A stretch of DNA of 64,000 nucleotides from CAZMNY01 sp964567745. GTDB taxonomy: Bacteria; Planctomycetota; Planctomycetia; Pirellulales; Pirellulaceae. The notes under the pieces were generated by a model that worked only from the letters and a program-made list of their open reading frames with translations, was not told the origin of the DNA and did not search any database. Shown piece after piece: positions 8,496 to 17,417 of this stretch. The stretch's first letter is position 1; each line of letters opens with the position of its first letter. The stretch spans positions 12,826 through 76,825 of the forward strand of contig CAZMNY010000042.1 in assembly GCA_964567745.1 (NCBI GenBank). Reading direction: 5' to 3'. The translations under genes were made by a program, and so were the position numbers.

Positions 8496-9770
8496 ATGTC
8501 AGAGATGAAACTGCCGGAACTTGGAGAGGGGATTCTCGAAGCCGAGTTGGTTGACTGGCTTGTTGAGCCGAATGACGAAGTCAGCGTTGGCCAGTCCATT
8601 GCCGAAGTACTCACCGACAAGGCCGCCATCGCATTGCCTTCGCCGTTCACGGGCCGAGTTCAGCAGTTGATGGCCGAGCCAGGGCAGTCGATCGCCGTGG
8701 GGGCGCCCATACTGAAATATGCCGACTCAGCTGGCGGCGAACAGGCGAGCGACAAGGCAGCGGTCGCGGTCGACGCCGCCAAGCGAGCTACCCAACCCGT
8801 GTCGCCCACGTCCGGAAATGGCAGCTCGGCATCGTCTACCGTCGCGACAAGTAAGCCAGGCGCCTCGCCGAAAGCGGCGCCTTCGGTTCGCCGGCGAGCT
8901 CGCGAACTTGGCATCGACCTCAATACGGTAAGCGGAAGCGGACCGGGGGGCCGTGTCTTGATGGCCGACTTGCAGGCCCCCATTGAGCAGCCGACGGCCT
9001 CAGAGTCGGAAACGTCCGGCGCGCCTTTCCGTGGATCCTCGAGCGAACGATCGACCGGTTCGTTGACGCCGGGATCGACGATTCCACTTCGCGGGTTGCG
9101 GCGCAAAATCGCTGAGCACATGGTCCGCTCGAAGACAGAGATTCCCCACTACAGCCTCATGGACGAATGCGACGTAACGGACCTCGTTCGCTTGCGCGCG
9201 CGTCTCAAACCCGAATTGGCCGAACAGGGAATACGGCTGACTTACCTCGCGTTCATTGTCAAAGCGACGGCCGAGGCGCTTAAAGAGTTTCCGCTTATCA
9301 ACGCGTCGCTCGACGCGGACGCCGAAGAAATCCGTTTGCATTCGCATTACAACATAGGCATCGCCGTCGCCACGCCGAACGGGCTGATCGTGCCCGTCGT
9401 CAAGAACGCCGATCAGCTGAGTCTTGGGCAAGTTGCCGAGTCGATTCAACGGCTCAGCGAGCAGGCTCGCGAGGGCACCATCGCGCTAGCTGACTTGCGC
9501 GGCGCGACGTTCGTCGTCACCTCGATCGGAGGTATCGGCGGCTTGATCTCGACGCCCATTATCAATCAGCCCAATGTGGGCATCATGGGCGTCGGCCGTG
9601 TCGTCCGCAGACCCATCTTCGACGACTTGGGACAAGTTCAGCCAGCCGACATGATGTACCTCTCGTATTCGTTTGATCATCGCGTAATCGACGGTGCCAT
9701 TGGAGCGGAGTTCAACAACGCCATCATGCGGCGCCTTGGCGATCCGGTGACCTGGCTAATCCCGACTTAA
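8496..9770 (+). CDS. bkdB: Dihydrolipoamide acyltransferase (E2) of 2-oxoacid dehydrogenase complex
   Basis: A 424-residue E2 core protein transferring the acyl group from lipoamide to CoA. N-terminal lipoyl domain (ELGEGILEAELVDW, lipoylation site Lys42 in EVLTDKAAIALPS), Ala/Ser-rich linker about 85-130, peripheral-subunit-binding domain about 132-170 (SVRRRARELGIDL, GSGPGGRV), and C-terminal catalytic domain with the active-site motif FDHRVIDG near residue 393. The start was chosen at ATG 8496, four bases after the E1beta stop; an upstream in-frame start would overlap E1beta and place extra residues before the canonical lipoyl N-terminus. A single lipoyl domain, as in branched-chain complexes. 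Confidence 0.92.
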   Translation: MSEMKLPELGEGILEAELVDWLVEPNDEVSVGQSIAEVLTDKAAIALPSPFTGRVQQLMAEPGQSIAVGAPILKYADSAGGEQASDKAAVAVDAAKRATQPVSPTSGNGSSASSTVATSKPGASPKAAPSVRRRARELGIDLNTVSGSGPGGRVLMADLQAPIEQPTASESETSGAPFRGSSSERSTGSLTPGSTIPLRGLRRKIAEHMVRSKTEIPHYSLMDECDVTDLVRLRARLKPELAEQGIRLTYLAFIVKATAEALKEFPLINASLDADAEEIRLHSHYNIGIAVATPNGLIVPVVKNADQLSLGQVAESIQRLSEQAREGTIALADLRGATFVVTSIGGIGGLISTPIINQPNVGIMGVGRVVRRPIFDDLGQVQPADMMYLSYSFDHRVIDGAIGAEFNNAIMRRLGDPVTWLIPT

Positions 9771-9832
9771 CGAACCCATCAGGAATCGCCGACAATCAGA
9801 ATTCGCTTTGGAATTCGCTTTGGAGCAAAACG

Positions 9833-11785
9833 ATGTCCGACACTCTCTCGCAGCTAAAGAACATCCCCGAAAGAGATCGCAAGCAGATTGAGCAAGCCGA
9901 GGAGATGCTCGGGCGGGAACCCGAATCGATGGGGTTCATGAAGAACCTGTTCTGGGGCCGAGTATGCGAAGAGATGGTCTTTCCTTACCCTGAGACCGAC
10001 GCGGAAGAAACGGTTCGCTGCGACAAACTGCTCGCGGAGCTGGACGCTTATCTGCGCGACGAGCACCCTCATTTTGAGATCGACCAGAAGCAAGAGATTC
10101 CCAAATGGGCGATCGATCGCCTGTTTTCGCTCGGCGTGATGGGCATGATCATTCCCACGGAATACGGCGGCGGCGGGTTTAGCGTCACCAGTTACAACCG
10201 TGCTCTGCAGCGAATCGGCGCCGCTTGTGGTTCGACGGCCGTCCTGGTCTCCGCCCACCAGTCGATCGGCTGCGGCGCACTGAAGCTGTTTGGTACGGAC
10301 GAACAGAAGCGGCGTTTTCTGCCGCGGATGGCCAACGATACACTGAGCGCTTTCTGCCTCTCCGAACCCAACGTCGGTTGCGACGCCGGCGGACAGGAAA
10401 CTCGCTGTGCAGTCAGCGAGGACGGCGAGTATTACATTCTCAATGGCGAGAAGAAATGGGCCACCTCAGGCGCCTTGGCTGGCTTCTTCACGGTCACGGC
10501 GAAACAGAAAATGTTCGATCGAAAGTCCGGCAAGGACAAAGATCGCGTGACGGCGCTCATTTGTACGCCGGACATGGAAGGCATCGACATCTATTCGCGA
10601 AACCGCTCCAAATGCGGCATTCGAGGAACTTGGCAAGCGCGCATTCGTTTTAACAACGTGCGAGTCCCCAAGAAGAATTTGCTGCATGAAGAGGGCAAGG
10701 GTTTAAACGTCGCTCTGACCTGTCTCAACTACGGTCGCAGTACGCTGTCATCCGGAATGGTCGGCGCTGCTCAAACTGCTTTTGAACAAGCGGGCAAGTG
10801 GGCGCGTTATCGACACCAATTTCAACGTTCGTTGGATGAGTTCGATTTGGTGCAAGAGAAGCTGGCCAAGATGGCGGCCTACTGTTACGCGCTCGACGCC
10901 ATTCTCTACATGACAACTGGGATCGTCGATCGAGGCGACGAAGACATCATGGTTGAGACCGCCGCCTGCAAAGTATTCTGTTCGGAAATGGGGTTCCGAA
11001 CCGTCGACCACGCTCTGCAAATCATGGGCGGCGAGGGTTACATGACAGAGAACATCGTCGAGCGACTTTGGCGCGACAGTCGAATTAATATCATCGTCGA
11101 AGGCGCTAACGAAGTGATGCATAGTTTCGTCTTCGCGTATGGATCAAAACAGCTTGGCGAACACATGCTCGGTATCAAGGCCGCACCATTCGGCAACCTC
11201 ACCGATTCCGTCGGTTTGGCCGCTCAGCTGTTTCTCGGCGTTAAGCCGGAGGGCCCGGAGATTCGCAATTTGCACGCGAAACTGTTGCCGCTTCAGAAGA
11301 CGCTGGAGACTCGAGTCCGAGACTTCAGTCATCTCGTCAAGGTCGCGTTCAAGGACCACGGCGAAAACCTGATCACCGAGCAGACTCTGCAATATCGCAT
11401 TAGCATGTGTGCGATTTGGCTGTACGCCATGACGTGTTCGCTCTCCAAGCTCAATCGTTCGATGAAGCGTGGCGGCGACGAGCAGCAGCTTCAAGATGAA
11501 ATCACGCTTGTCGACCACATCTTCGCGCTCGGGCAAGAGGAGAGCGATCAGTGCATTCGGGGCCTCAAATGCAACATCGATGCGTCGATGCGTACGACGG
11601 CTCAAGTTGCTCGCCGCATGATCGACGCGCTTCCCAACGAAGCATACTCAATTCCGGAAAGAACGCCGGACGCCGAAGCGCTCGGCAAGGGACGAGTGCC
11701 GAATCAGACGGATATTCCTCAATTTGGCAGCGGATCGTTGTACGACCAATGGCAGCGCGAAAACAAGAACTCTTCCAATTCCTAG
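9833..11785 (+). CDS. Acyl-CoA dehydrogenase, long form (VLCAD/ACAD9-like length)
   Basis: A 650-residue FAD-dependent acyl-CoA dehydrogenase introducing the 2,3 double bond. N-terminal helical domain, then family motifs AFCLSEPNVGCDAGGQ (signature around residues 180-195), LNGEKKWATSGALAGFF, and QIMGGEGYMTENIVERLWRD in the C-terminal helical domain. Normal short-chain enzymes are about 380-400 residues; the extra 200 C-terminal residues resemble the membrane-associating extension of very-long-chain dehydrogenases. It lies 62 bases after E2 and 9 bases before the thiolase gene. In this context it would oxidise the acyl-CoA released by the dehydrogenase complex, but chain specificity is not readable from sequence. 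Confidence 0.93.
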   Translation: MSDTLSQLKNIPERDRKQIEQAEEMLGREPESMGFMKNLFWGRVCEEMVFPYPETDAEETVRCDKLLAELDAYLRDEHPHFEIDQKQEIPKWAIDRLFSLGVMGMIIPTEYGGGGFSVTSYNRALQRIGAACGSTAVLVSAHQSIGCGALKLFGTDEQKRRFLPRMANDTLSAFCLSEPNVGCDAGGQETRCAVSEDGEYYILNGEKKWATSGALAGFFTVTAKQKMFDRKSGKDKDRVTALICTPDMEGIDIYSRNRSKCGIRGTWQARIRFNNVRVPKKNLLHEEGKGLNVALTCLNYGRSTLSSGMVGAAQTAFEQAGKWARYRHQFQRSLDEFDLVQEKLAKMAAYCYALDAILYMTTGIVDRGDEDIMVETAACKVFCSEMGFRTVDHALQIMGGEGYMTENIVERLWRDSRINIIVEGANEVMHSFVFAYGSKQLGEHMLGIKAAPFGNLTDSVGLAAQLFLGVKPEGPEIRNLHAKLLPLQKTLETRVRDFSHLVKVAFKDHGENLITEQTLQYRISMCAIWLYAMTCSLSKLNRSMKRGGDEQQLQDEITLVDHIFALGQEESDQCIRGLKCNIDASMRTTAQVARRMIDALPNEAYSIPERTPDAEALGKGRVPNQTDIPQFGSGSLYDQWQRENKNSSNS

Positions 11786-11794
11786 GATGGAAAC

Positions 11795-12976
11795 ATGTCT
11801 GATAGTGATGTGGTGATCGCGGGCGCGGCAAGAACGCCGATTGGCAGTCTGCTCGGCTCGCTCGCCTCCCAATCGGCGCGCGCGCTGGGCAGCGTCGCCA
11901 TCGCCGAAGCGATTCGTCGCGCGGTCTTGACGCCGGCTGATATCGACGAAGTTGTGATGGGCCAGGTGTTGCAAGGCGGAATCGGACAAGCACCGGCTCG
12001 GCAAGCGGCTCTTGGGGCGCAGATTGAACACGGCGCGCCATGCACCACGGTCAACAAAGTCTGCGGTTCCGGTCTCAAAGCAGTCATGATGGCTCGGCAG
12101 CTTGTCCGCTTGGGAGAAGCCGAATGCGTTGTTGCCGGCGGGATGGAATCGATGACGAACGCGCCGCACATGATGGCGGCGAGAAACGGCGTTCGCATGG
12201 GCGACGCCAAACTCGTTGACTCGATGATCGTCGACGGGCTGTGGGATCCGTACGGCGACAAACATATGGGGTCGCTCGGTGAGTTGTGCGCGTCGGAATT
12301 CAAGTTTTCTCGCGAGCAACAAGACTCGTTGGCGACGCGGAGCTACGAGTTGGCTCAGAAAGCCCAGAGCGACGGTCGGCTGGCAGACGAGATCACGCCA
12401 GTCACCATTTCGTCGCGCCGAGGTGACACTGTTGTTGAGACGGATGAGGAGCCGGCGAACTACCGCCCAGACAAGGTGCCCAACCTGAGGCCTGTCTTCG
12501 ATTCGTCCGGGACCATTACGGCCGCCAACGCCTCAAAAATCTCGGACGGTGCGGCCGCCGTTGTCGTGACAACTCGAGGTGAAGCGGCCAAGCGAGGTCT
12601 GCCGGTTTTGGCAAGCATCGTCGCCGACGCCACCTTCGCGCAGCATCCAGATTGGTTCACCACCGCCCCCGTTGGAGCCATTCGGGCCGCCGCGGCCAAA
12701 GCGAAAATGGATCTCGACGCCATCGACCTGTTCGAAATCAACGAAGCGTTCGCCGTGGTTGCTCTGGCCGCGATTCAGGAATTAAGCCTCGATATTGACC
12801 GAGTCAATGTTAATGGCGGCGCCATCAGCCTGGGACATCCCATCGGCTGTTCCGGCGCCCGAATCCTGGTGACTCTACTATACGCGCTCAAGTCGTTGGA
12901 TCTGCGAGTCGGATGTGCTTCGCTGTGCCTGGGAGGAGGCGAGGCCGTGGCGATGATTGTTCGCCGCGAGAGCTAG
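11795..12976 (+). CDS. Acetyl-CoA acetyltransferase (thiolase II type)
   Basis: A 393-residue thiolase. Catalytic Cys90 sits in NKVCGSGLKAV; the second signature NEAFAVVALAA and the GHPIGCSGARI histidine motif are present, as is the C-terminal cysteine motif CASLCLGGGEAVA. In the last motif the usual GGGQG/GGGMG is GGGEA, a small deviation. Length is standard for AtoB/PhaA-type enzymes. An AGGATGGAAAC ribosome-binding site precedes ATG 11795, nine bases after the acyl-CoA dehydrogenase stop. It would perform the terminal thiolysis or acetoacetyl-CoA interconversion of the pathway encoded by this operon. Confidence 0.94.
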   Translation: MSDSDVVIAGAARTPIGSLLGSLASQSARALGSVAIAEAIRRAVLTPADIDEVVMGQVLQGGIGQAPARQAALGAQIEHGAPCTTVNKVCGSGLKAVMMARQLVRLGEAECVVAGGMESMTNAPHMMAARNGVRMGDAKLVDSMIVDGLWDPYGDKHMGSLGELCASEFKFSREQQDSLATRSYELAQKAQSDGRLADEITPVTISSRRGDTVVETDEEPANYRPDKVPNLRPVFDSSGTITAANASKISDGAAAVVVTTRGEAAKRGLPVLASIVADATFAQHPDWFTTAPVGAIRAAAAKAKMDLDAIDLFEINEAFAVVALAAIQELSLDIDRVNVNGGAISLGHPIGCSGARILVTLLYALKSLDLRVGCASLCLGGGEAVAMIVRRES

Positions 12977-13065
12977 TTTTGCTTTGTTGGCCAGGAAGAA
13001 TAGCGGGCCGTGTTAGCAACGCCGCTACAACGTGACATTTTCAGTGGAGCCCAAAGGGTAGTTTG

Positions 13066-13914
13066 ATGATTGAGAGTATTGGCGTTGTTGGAGCCGGGCA
13101 GATGGGCGCCGGAATCGCGCAAGTGGCGGCCCAAGCCGGCCTCGCCGTGTCACTGTCCGACGTGGCTGAGTCGTCGCTGGATGCCGGCAAGGCGGCGATC
13201 GACAAGAGTCTCGCTCGCCTTCAGCGCAAAGAGATATTGTCACAACAGCAATGCGATGATGTTGTTGCTCGTATCCGTTGGTCGACGGACCTCGAATCGC
13301 ATCGGGATAAACCGTTCGTGATCGAGGCGGTCAGCGAGCGCGAAGCGGTAAAGCAATCCGTGTTCTCCGAGCTCGATCAGATTTGCTCAGACCAAACAAT
13401 CCTGGCTTCGAACACCTCGTCGATTTCGATTACCCGGTTGGCGGCAACCGTCTCGGCTCCGGAACGATTCATCGGCATGCACTTCATGAATCCAGTTCCT
13501 GTGATGAAATTGGTGGAGGTGATCCGGGGGCTGGGAACATCCGACGCGACCTATTCGGCGACGATTTCGTTGGCGGAACGGCTCGGCAAAGAGACGACGC
13601 TCTCACGAGACTTTCCGGGATTCATCGCCAATCGGATTCTTATGCCGATGATCAATGAGGCGTTTTTTGCTCTGATGGAAGGCGTCGGAACGGCCGAGGA
13701 CATCGACACCACGTTGAAGCTCGGCGCCAATCAGCCGCTGGGGCCGCTGGCGCTCGCCGACCTAATCGGACTCGACACATGCCTTTCGATTATGCAAGTC
13801 TTGCACGAGGAACTGGGTGATTCAAAATATAGACCGTGCCCGTTGCTTCGACAGCACGTCGATGCAGGGTGGCTCGGACGCAAGACCAGCCGAGGCGTGT
13901 ACGAGTACGCTTGA
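13066..13914 (+). CDS. 3-hydroxyacyl-CoA dehydrogenase (3-hydroxybutyryl-CoA type)
   Basis: A 282-residue NAD(P)-dependent 3-hydroxyacyl-CoA dehydrogenase. The Rossmann motif GVVGAGQMGAGIAQ is at the N-terminus. The catalytic His is in IGMHFMNPVPVMKLVE and the Glu in the same segment; the C-terminal dimerisation domain carries FPGFIANRILMPMINEA and GPLALADLIGLDTC. The start was taken as ATG 13066; an adjacent TTG would add one residue. Closest to the short monofunctional Hbd/PaaH-type enzymes of 280-290 residues. Same strand and close spacing to the thiolase (89 bases) and to the carboxylase gene (44 bases). Confidence 0.94.
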   Translation: MIESIGVVGAGQMGAGIAQVAAQAGLAVSLSDVAESSLDAGKAAIDKSLARLQRKEILSQQQCDDVVARIRWSTDLESHRDKPFVIEAVSEREAVKQSVFSELDQICSDQTILASNTSSISITRLAATVSAPERFIGMHFMNPVPVMKLVEVIRGLGTSDATYSATISLAERLGKETTLSRDFPGFIANRILMPMINEAFFALMEGVGTAEDIDTTLKLGANQPLGPLALADLIGLDTCLSIMQVLHEELGDSKYRPCPLLRQHVDAGWLGRKTSRGVYEYA

Positions 13915-13958
13915 GACTAGTCCGGCATGCGACACAATTCCGAAGGAAACCCACGACC

Positions 13959-15572
13959 GTGACAGACGCAAACGAACCGAGCCCGCTACGTGAGCTCACG
14001 GACGCCTTCGAATTGGAGGAGCAGCAGTTGCGTCAGGGCGGAGGCGAGTCGGGGCAGGCTCGACAACGCAAGCTCGGTCGCTTGCTGGCGCGCGAGCGAA
14101 TAGAGTTGTTGCTCGATCCGGGCGCTGAATTGTTCGAACTGAATCTCTGGGCCGGTCACGGGATGTACGATCAGTGGGGAGGGGTTCCGGCGGCTGGCGT
14201 GATCACCGGGATCGGGCGAATCCACGGTCGTCCTTGCATGGTGGTTGCAAACGACGCCACCGTTAAAGCGGGCGCCTTTTTTCCGCAGACGGCGAAGAAG
14301 GTTTTGCGCGCCCAGCGAGTTGCCTATCGGTGCGCCCTGCCCCTCGTCTACCTTGTCGACTCGGCTGGCGTCTTTCTTCCGATGCAGGACGAGATCTTTC
14401 CAGACGAAGACGATTTCGGCCGCATCTTTCGAAACAACGCCGTTCTCTCGGCAGCCGGTTTGCCGCAATTCGCAGCGATCATGGGCAACTGCGTCGCAGG
14501 CGGCGCGTATCTTCCAGTCCTGTCTGACAAGATTCTGATGACCGAGGGGAGCGCGCTTTATCTGGCCGGGCCATCGCTAGTCAAAGCGGCAATCGGTCAA
14601 GTCGCCGATGAGGAGCAGTTGGGCGGCGCGGAGATGCATTCGAGCGTCAGCGGCACGGTCGATTTTCACGAGCCTGACGACCAAGCTTGCTTGGCGCGTT
14701 TGCGTCGCCTTGTCGACGCGATCCCCGAGGACTACATCGTCGAAGGGGCAACGGACGCGCAGCCCGCGCGCGATCCCCTCGAGGTCTATGACTCGATTGA
14801 CGTTGACGATCGCGGTTCGTACGACGCTCGCGATCTCCTCAAACTCGTCGTCGACAAAGATTCGATGGATGAATACAAGGCCGATTACGGCAAAACGCTC
14901 GTCACCTGCTACGCGAAGATCGGTGGCCGTGATGTCGGCATCGTGGCGAGTCAGAGAATCCACAGCGAGTCGAAAACCGAGGGGCGCCAGATTGGAGGCG
15001 TCATCTATTGCGACAGCGCCGACAAAGCCGCGCGGTTCGTCATGGACTGCAATCAAGTTCGGCTGCCCTTGGTCTTCTTTCAAGACGTGCGGGGCTTCAT
15101 GGTTGGTCGTGATTCCGAACAGGGCGGAATCATTCGCAGCGGAGCGAAACTGGTGAACGCCGTCAGCAACTCAACCGTGCCTCGGATTACCGTGATCGTC
15201 AACGGTTCATTCGGCGCGGGCAATTACGCACTCTGCGGCAAAGCGTTCGACCCTCACTTTATTTTTGCCTGGCCATGCGCCAAGTACGCCGTGATGGGCG
15301 GGGCTCAAGCAGCGGGAACGCTTCTGGCGTTGGAGGAGAGACAGGCGAAACGGGGCGGTGCTCAACTTTCGGACGAGGACCGTCAACGGCTGCGGGATGA
15401 GATCGAACAACGCTATGAAAACCAAACCAACATCCGTTACGGCGCGGCTCGCGGCTGGGTCGACGGCGTTATCGCTCCGCATGAAACTCGTAAAGTGCTA
15501 ATCGAGGCGCTAGCCTATTCAGCGAGACAACCGCCCAAGAGCCATTTTCAAACTGGCGTGTTGCAGGTTTGA
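13959..15572 (+). CDS. Acyl-CoA carboxylase beta subunit (methylcrotonyl-CoA carboxylase-like)
   Basis: A 537-residue biotin-dependent carboxyltransferase subunit. Seen: DSAGVFLPMQDEIFPDEDD, MGNCVAGGAYLPVLSD, the acyl-CoA pocket LAGPSLVKAAIG, and C-terminal GSFGAGNYALCGKAF and FAWPCAKYAVMGGAQAAG, an order that matches MCC/GCC beta subunits (about 535 residues) better than propionyl-CoA carboxylase. The GTG at 13959 was chosen as start because GAAGGAAA lies upstream and the longer reading would overlap the previous gene with a low-complexity Arg tail. The biotin carboxylase/BCCP alpha subunit normally next to it is absent from this window. Confidence 0.9.
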   Translation: MTDANEPSPLRELTDAFELEEQQLRQGGGESGQARQRKLGRLLARERIELLLDPGAELFELNLWAGHGMYDQWGGVPAAGVITGIGRIHGRPCMVVANDATVKAGAFFPQTAKKVLRAQRVAYRCALPLVYLVDSAGVFLPMQDEIFPDEDDFGRIFRNNAVLSAAGLPQFAAIMGNCVAGGAYLPVLSDKILMTEGSALYLAGPSLVKAAIGQVADEEQLGGAEMHSSVSGTVDFHEPDDQACLARLRRLVDAIPEDYIVEGATDAQPARDPLEVYDSIDVDDRGSYDARDLLKLVVDKDSMDEYKADYGKTLVTCYAKIGGRDVGIVASQRIHSESKTEGRQIGGVIYCDSADKAARFVMDCNQVRLPLVFFQDVRGFMVGRDSEQGGIIRSGAKLVNAVSNSTVPRITVIVNGSFGAGNYALCGKAFDPHFIFAWPCAKYAVMGGAQAAGTLLALEERQAKRGGAQLSDEDRQRLRDEIEQRYENQTNIRYGAARGWVDGVIAPHETRKVLIEALAYSARQPPKSHFQTGVLQV

Positions 15573-15659
15573 GTCAAGATCGCCGCCATGAATCCAGATG
15601 TCCGACGAGTGCGGGAGTGACGTTTTCTCGAGCGATCACCGACCGAAGGGACCGAGTAA

Positions 15660-17063
15660 GTGAGCAGAGACAACGGAAACAGCGGCGTCCGAGACGTCGT
15701 CAGAATCGGAAACGCCCAAGGCTTCTGGGGTGATCGAGTCGACGCGGCGGCGGAACTCGCCCGTCAGCAACCCGACCTCGATTATCTCACGCTCGATTAC
15801 TTGGCCGAAGTTTCCATGTCCATTCTCGCCAGGCAACGGGTCAAGCGACCTCAACTCGGCTACGCCCGGGACTTTGTTGACGCCCTGAAATTGCTGGTGC
15901 CGCACTGGCGAGAGAGAAAAGGGGGCCATCGTCTGCGTGTGATTTCGAACGCTGGCGGTCTCAATCCCGTCGGTTGTGCCGAGGCTTGCCGCGAAGTATT
16001 GCGCGACGCCGGTTGCGAACATCTACGGGTCGCTGTCGTTGACGGCGACGACGTTCTCGACCAATTGAAGGCGGAACCGCGCGATCAGTTTCGACATCTC
16101 GAAACCGGTCAGCCGTTGAGCGACGTGCTTCAGGATATAACGACTGCCAATGCCTATCTCGGCGCCGACGGAATGGTGAAAGCGTTGGAGCTTGACGCCG
16201 ACCTTGTGATCACCGGCCGCGTCGCCGATCCCAGCATGGTGCTGTCCGCCTGCGTGCACGAATTCGGCTGGACTGCGGAACAGCACGATTGTCTAGCCGC
16301 GGGAACCATTGCCGGCCACTTGATTGAGTGCGGCGCGCAAGTGACCGGCGGCGTCAGCACCGATTGGTTGACGACTCCGGGTGCCGACACGATCGGCTTC
16401 CCGATCGTGGAAGTTAGCAGTGATGGCCAAATCGTCGTGACGAAAGCAGATGAAGCTGGCGGCCGAGTCTCCGAGCGGACGGTCAAGGAACAGTTGCTCT
16501 ACGAGATCGGCGACCCCGGTTGCTATCTGAGCCCCGATGTCGAGGTCTCGTTTCTCAATTTGAACGTCACGCAAGAATCGGCGAACCGAGTGCGAGTGAC
16601 CGGCGCGAGCGGACGACCAGCGCCGTCGAGCTACAAGGTCAGCGCGACTCATACTGCCGGTTATCGCGCGGTAGGCGAGTTGACCATTTTTGGAGCCGAT
16701 TCGGCGCAGAAGGCGAAACGCTGCGCCGAGATCACCGTCGCTCGACTCAATGCCGCTGGGCTGACGCCGAATCGTTGGTTGGCGGAGACGATTCAAGGCA
16801 CGGCGGCTCACACGACATTTGCCGACTCGAATTTGGAAGCGGCCGTGTTGCGAATGGGCGTGTCCGATTCAAGGCGAGAAGTCGCCGAGCGGTTTTCGCT
16901 CGAGTTGATGCCGCTCGTGACAGCTGGACCGCAAGGGACAACCGGATATGCGGGAGGACGGCCGCGAGTGCAAGAGGTGTTCGGCTACTGGCCATGCCTC
17001 ATCGATAAGTCTGATGTCGACGTGAAAGTGGAGCTGCTCAATGGCGAAAATTCGACTGGCTGA
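15660..17063 (+). CDS. AtuA-family (DUF1446) acyclic terpene utilisation protein
   Basis: A 467-residue protein of the AtuA/DUF1446 family, named from the acyclic terpene utilisation cluster of Pseudomonas; the biochemical role of AtuA is not settled. Family hallmarks: VRIGNAQGFWGDR at the N-terminus, LTLDYLAEVSMSI, ISNAGGLNPVGCAEA, GRVADPSMVLSACVHEF and GGVSTDWL. The start is GTG 15660. The 3' end overlaps the small partner gene by 23 bases; in other genomes the partner is often the fused C-terminal domain. With the carboxylase beta subunit and hydratase this gives an Atu/Liu-like arrangement. Confidence 0.88.
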   Translation: MSRDNGNSGVRDVVRIGNAQGFWGDRVDAAAELARQQPDLDYLTLDYLAEVSMSILARQRVKRPQLGYARDFVDALKLLVPHWRERKGGHRLRVISNAGGLNPVGCAEACREVLRDAGCEHLRVAVVDGDDVLDQLKAEPRDQFRHLETGQPLSDVLQDITTANAYLGADGMVKALELDADLVITGRVADPSMVLSACVHEFGWTAEQHDCLAAGTIAGHLIECGAQVTGGVSTDWLTTPGADTIGFPIVEVSSDGQIVVTKADEAGGRVSERTVKEQLLYEIGDPGCYLSPDVEVSFLNLNVTQESANRVRVTGASGRPAPSSYKVSATHTAGYRAVGELTIFGADSAQKAKRCAEITVARLNAAGLTPNRWLAETIQGTAAHTTFADSNLEAAVLRMGVSDSRREVAERFSLELMPLVTAGPQGTTGYAGGRPRVQEVFGYWPCLIDKSDVDVKVELLNGENSTG

Positions 17064-17397
17064 AATCGCGCACGCTCGCAGCGGTGACAAAGGGGCTGAC
17101 GCCAACGTCGGCGTGATCGCCTTTACCCCTGCCGGGTATGACGTATTGCGCGAGTCGCTGACAAGCGAAGTGGTTGCGCAGCATTTTGAACATCTTGATC
17201 TAAGCAACGTCGAACGGTTTGAATTGCCGAATTTGGGGGCGCTGAATTTTCTTCTGCGAGGCGCTCTTGGCGATGGAGGCAGCCGATCGTTGCGAATCGA
17301 CGCGCAAGGCAAAGCGTTCGGCGCGGCGATGCTCGAATTGCGGCTCGTCGTCGACGAAGATCGCCATTCCGCTTGCCGTCGCCCTATCGACGGCTAA
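17041..17397 (+). CDS. AtuA C-terminal-like small partner protein
   Basis: A 118-residue protein corresponding to the C-terminal ferredoxin-fold-like domain found at the end of many AtuA-family proteins. Motifs: LAEIAHARSGDKGADANVGV and LPNLGALNFLLRGALGDGG. It overlaps the AtuA gene by 23 bases in another frame, which suggests translational coupling and a two-subunit complex replacing the fused single-chain form. The final ten residues read into a non-conserved tail. No catalytic residues are known for this domain. Confidence 0.87.
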   Translation: MAKIRLAEIAHARSGDKGADANVGVIAFTPAGYDVLRESLTSEVVAQHFEHLDLSNVERFELPNLGALNFLLRGALGDGGSRSLRIDAQGKAFGAAMLELRLVVDEDRHSACRRPIDG

Positions 17398-17417
17398 TCC
17401 GATTTGTGGAGTTTCTT

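Noticed and set aside
11565..12322. Several 150-220-aa minus-strand frames opposite the thiolase start
   Set aside because: Arg-rich antisense shadows; the thiolase frame carries all catalytic motifs.
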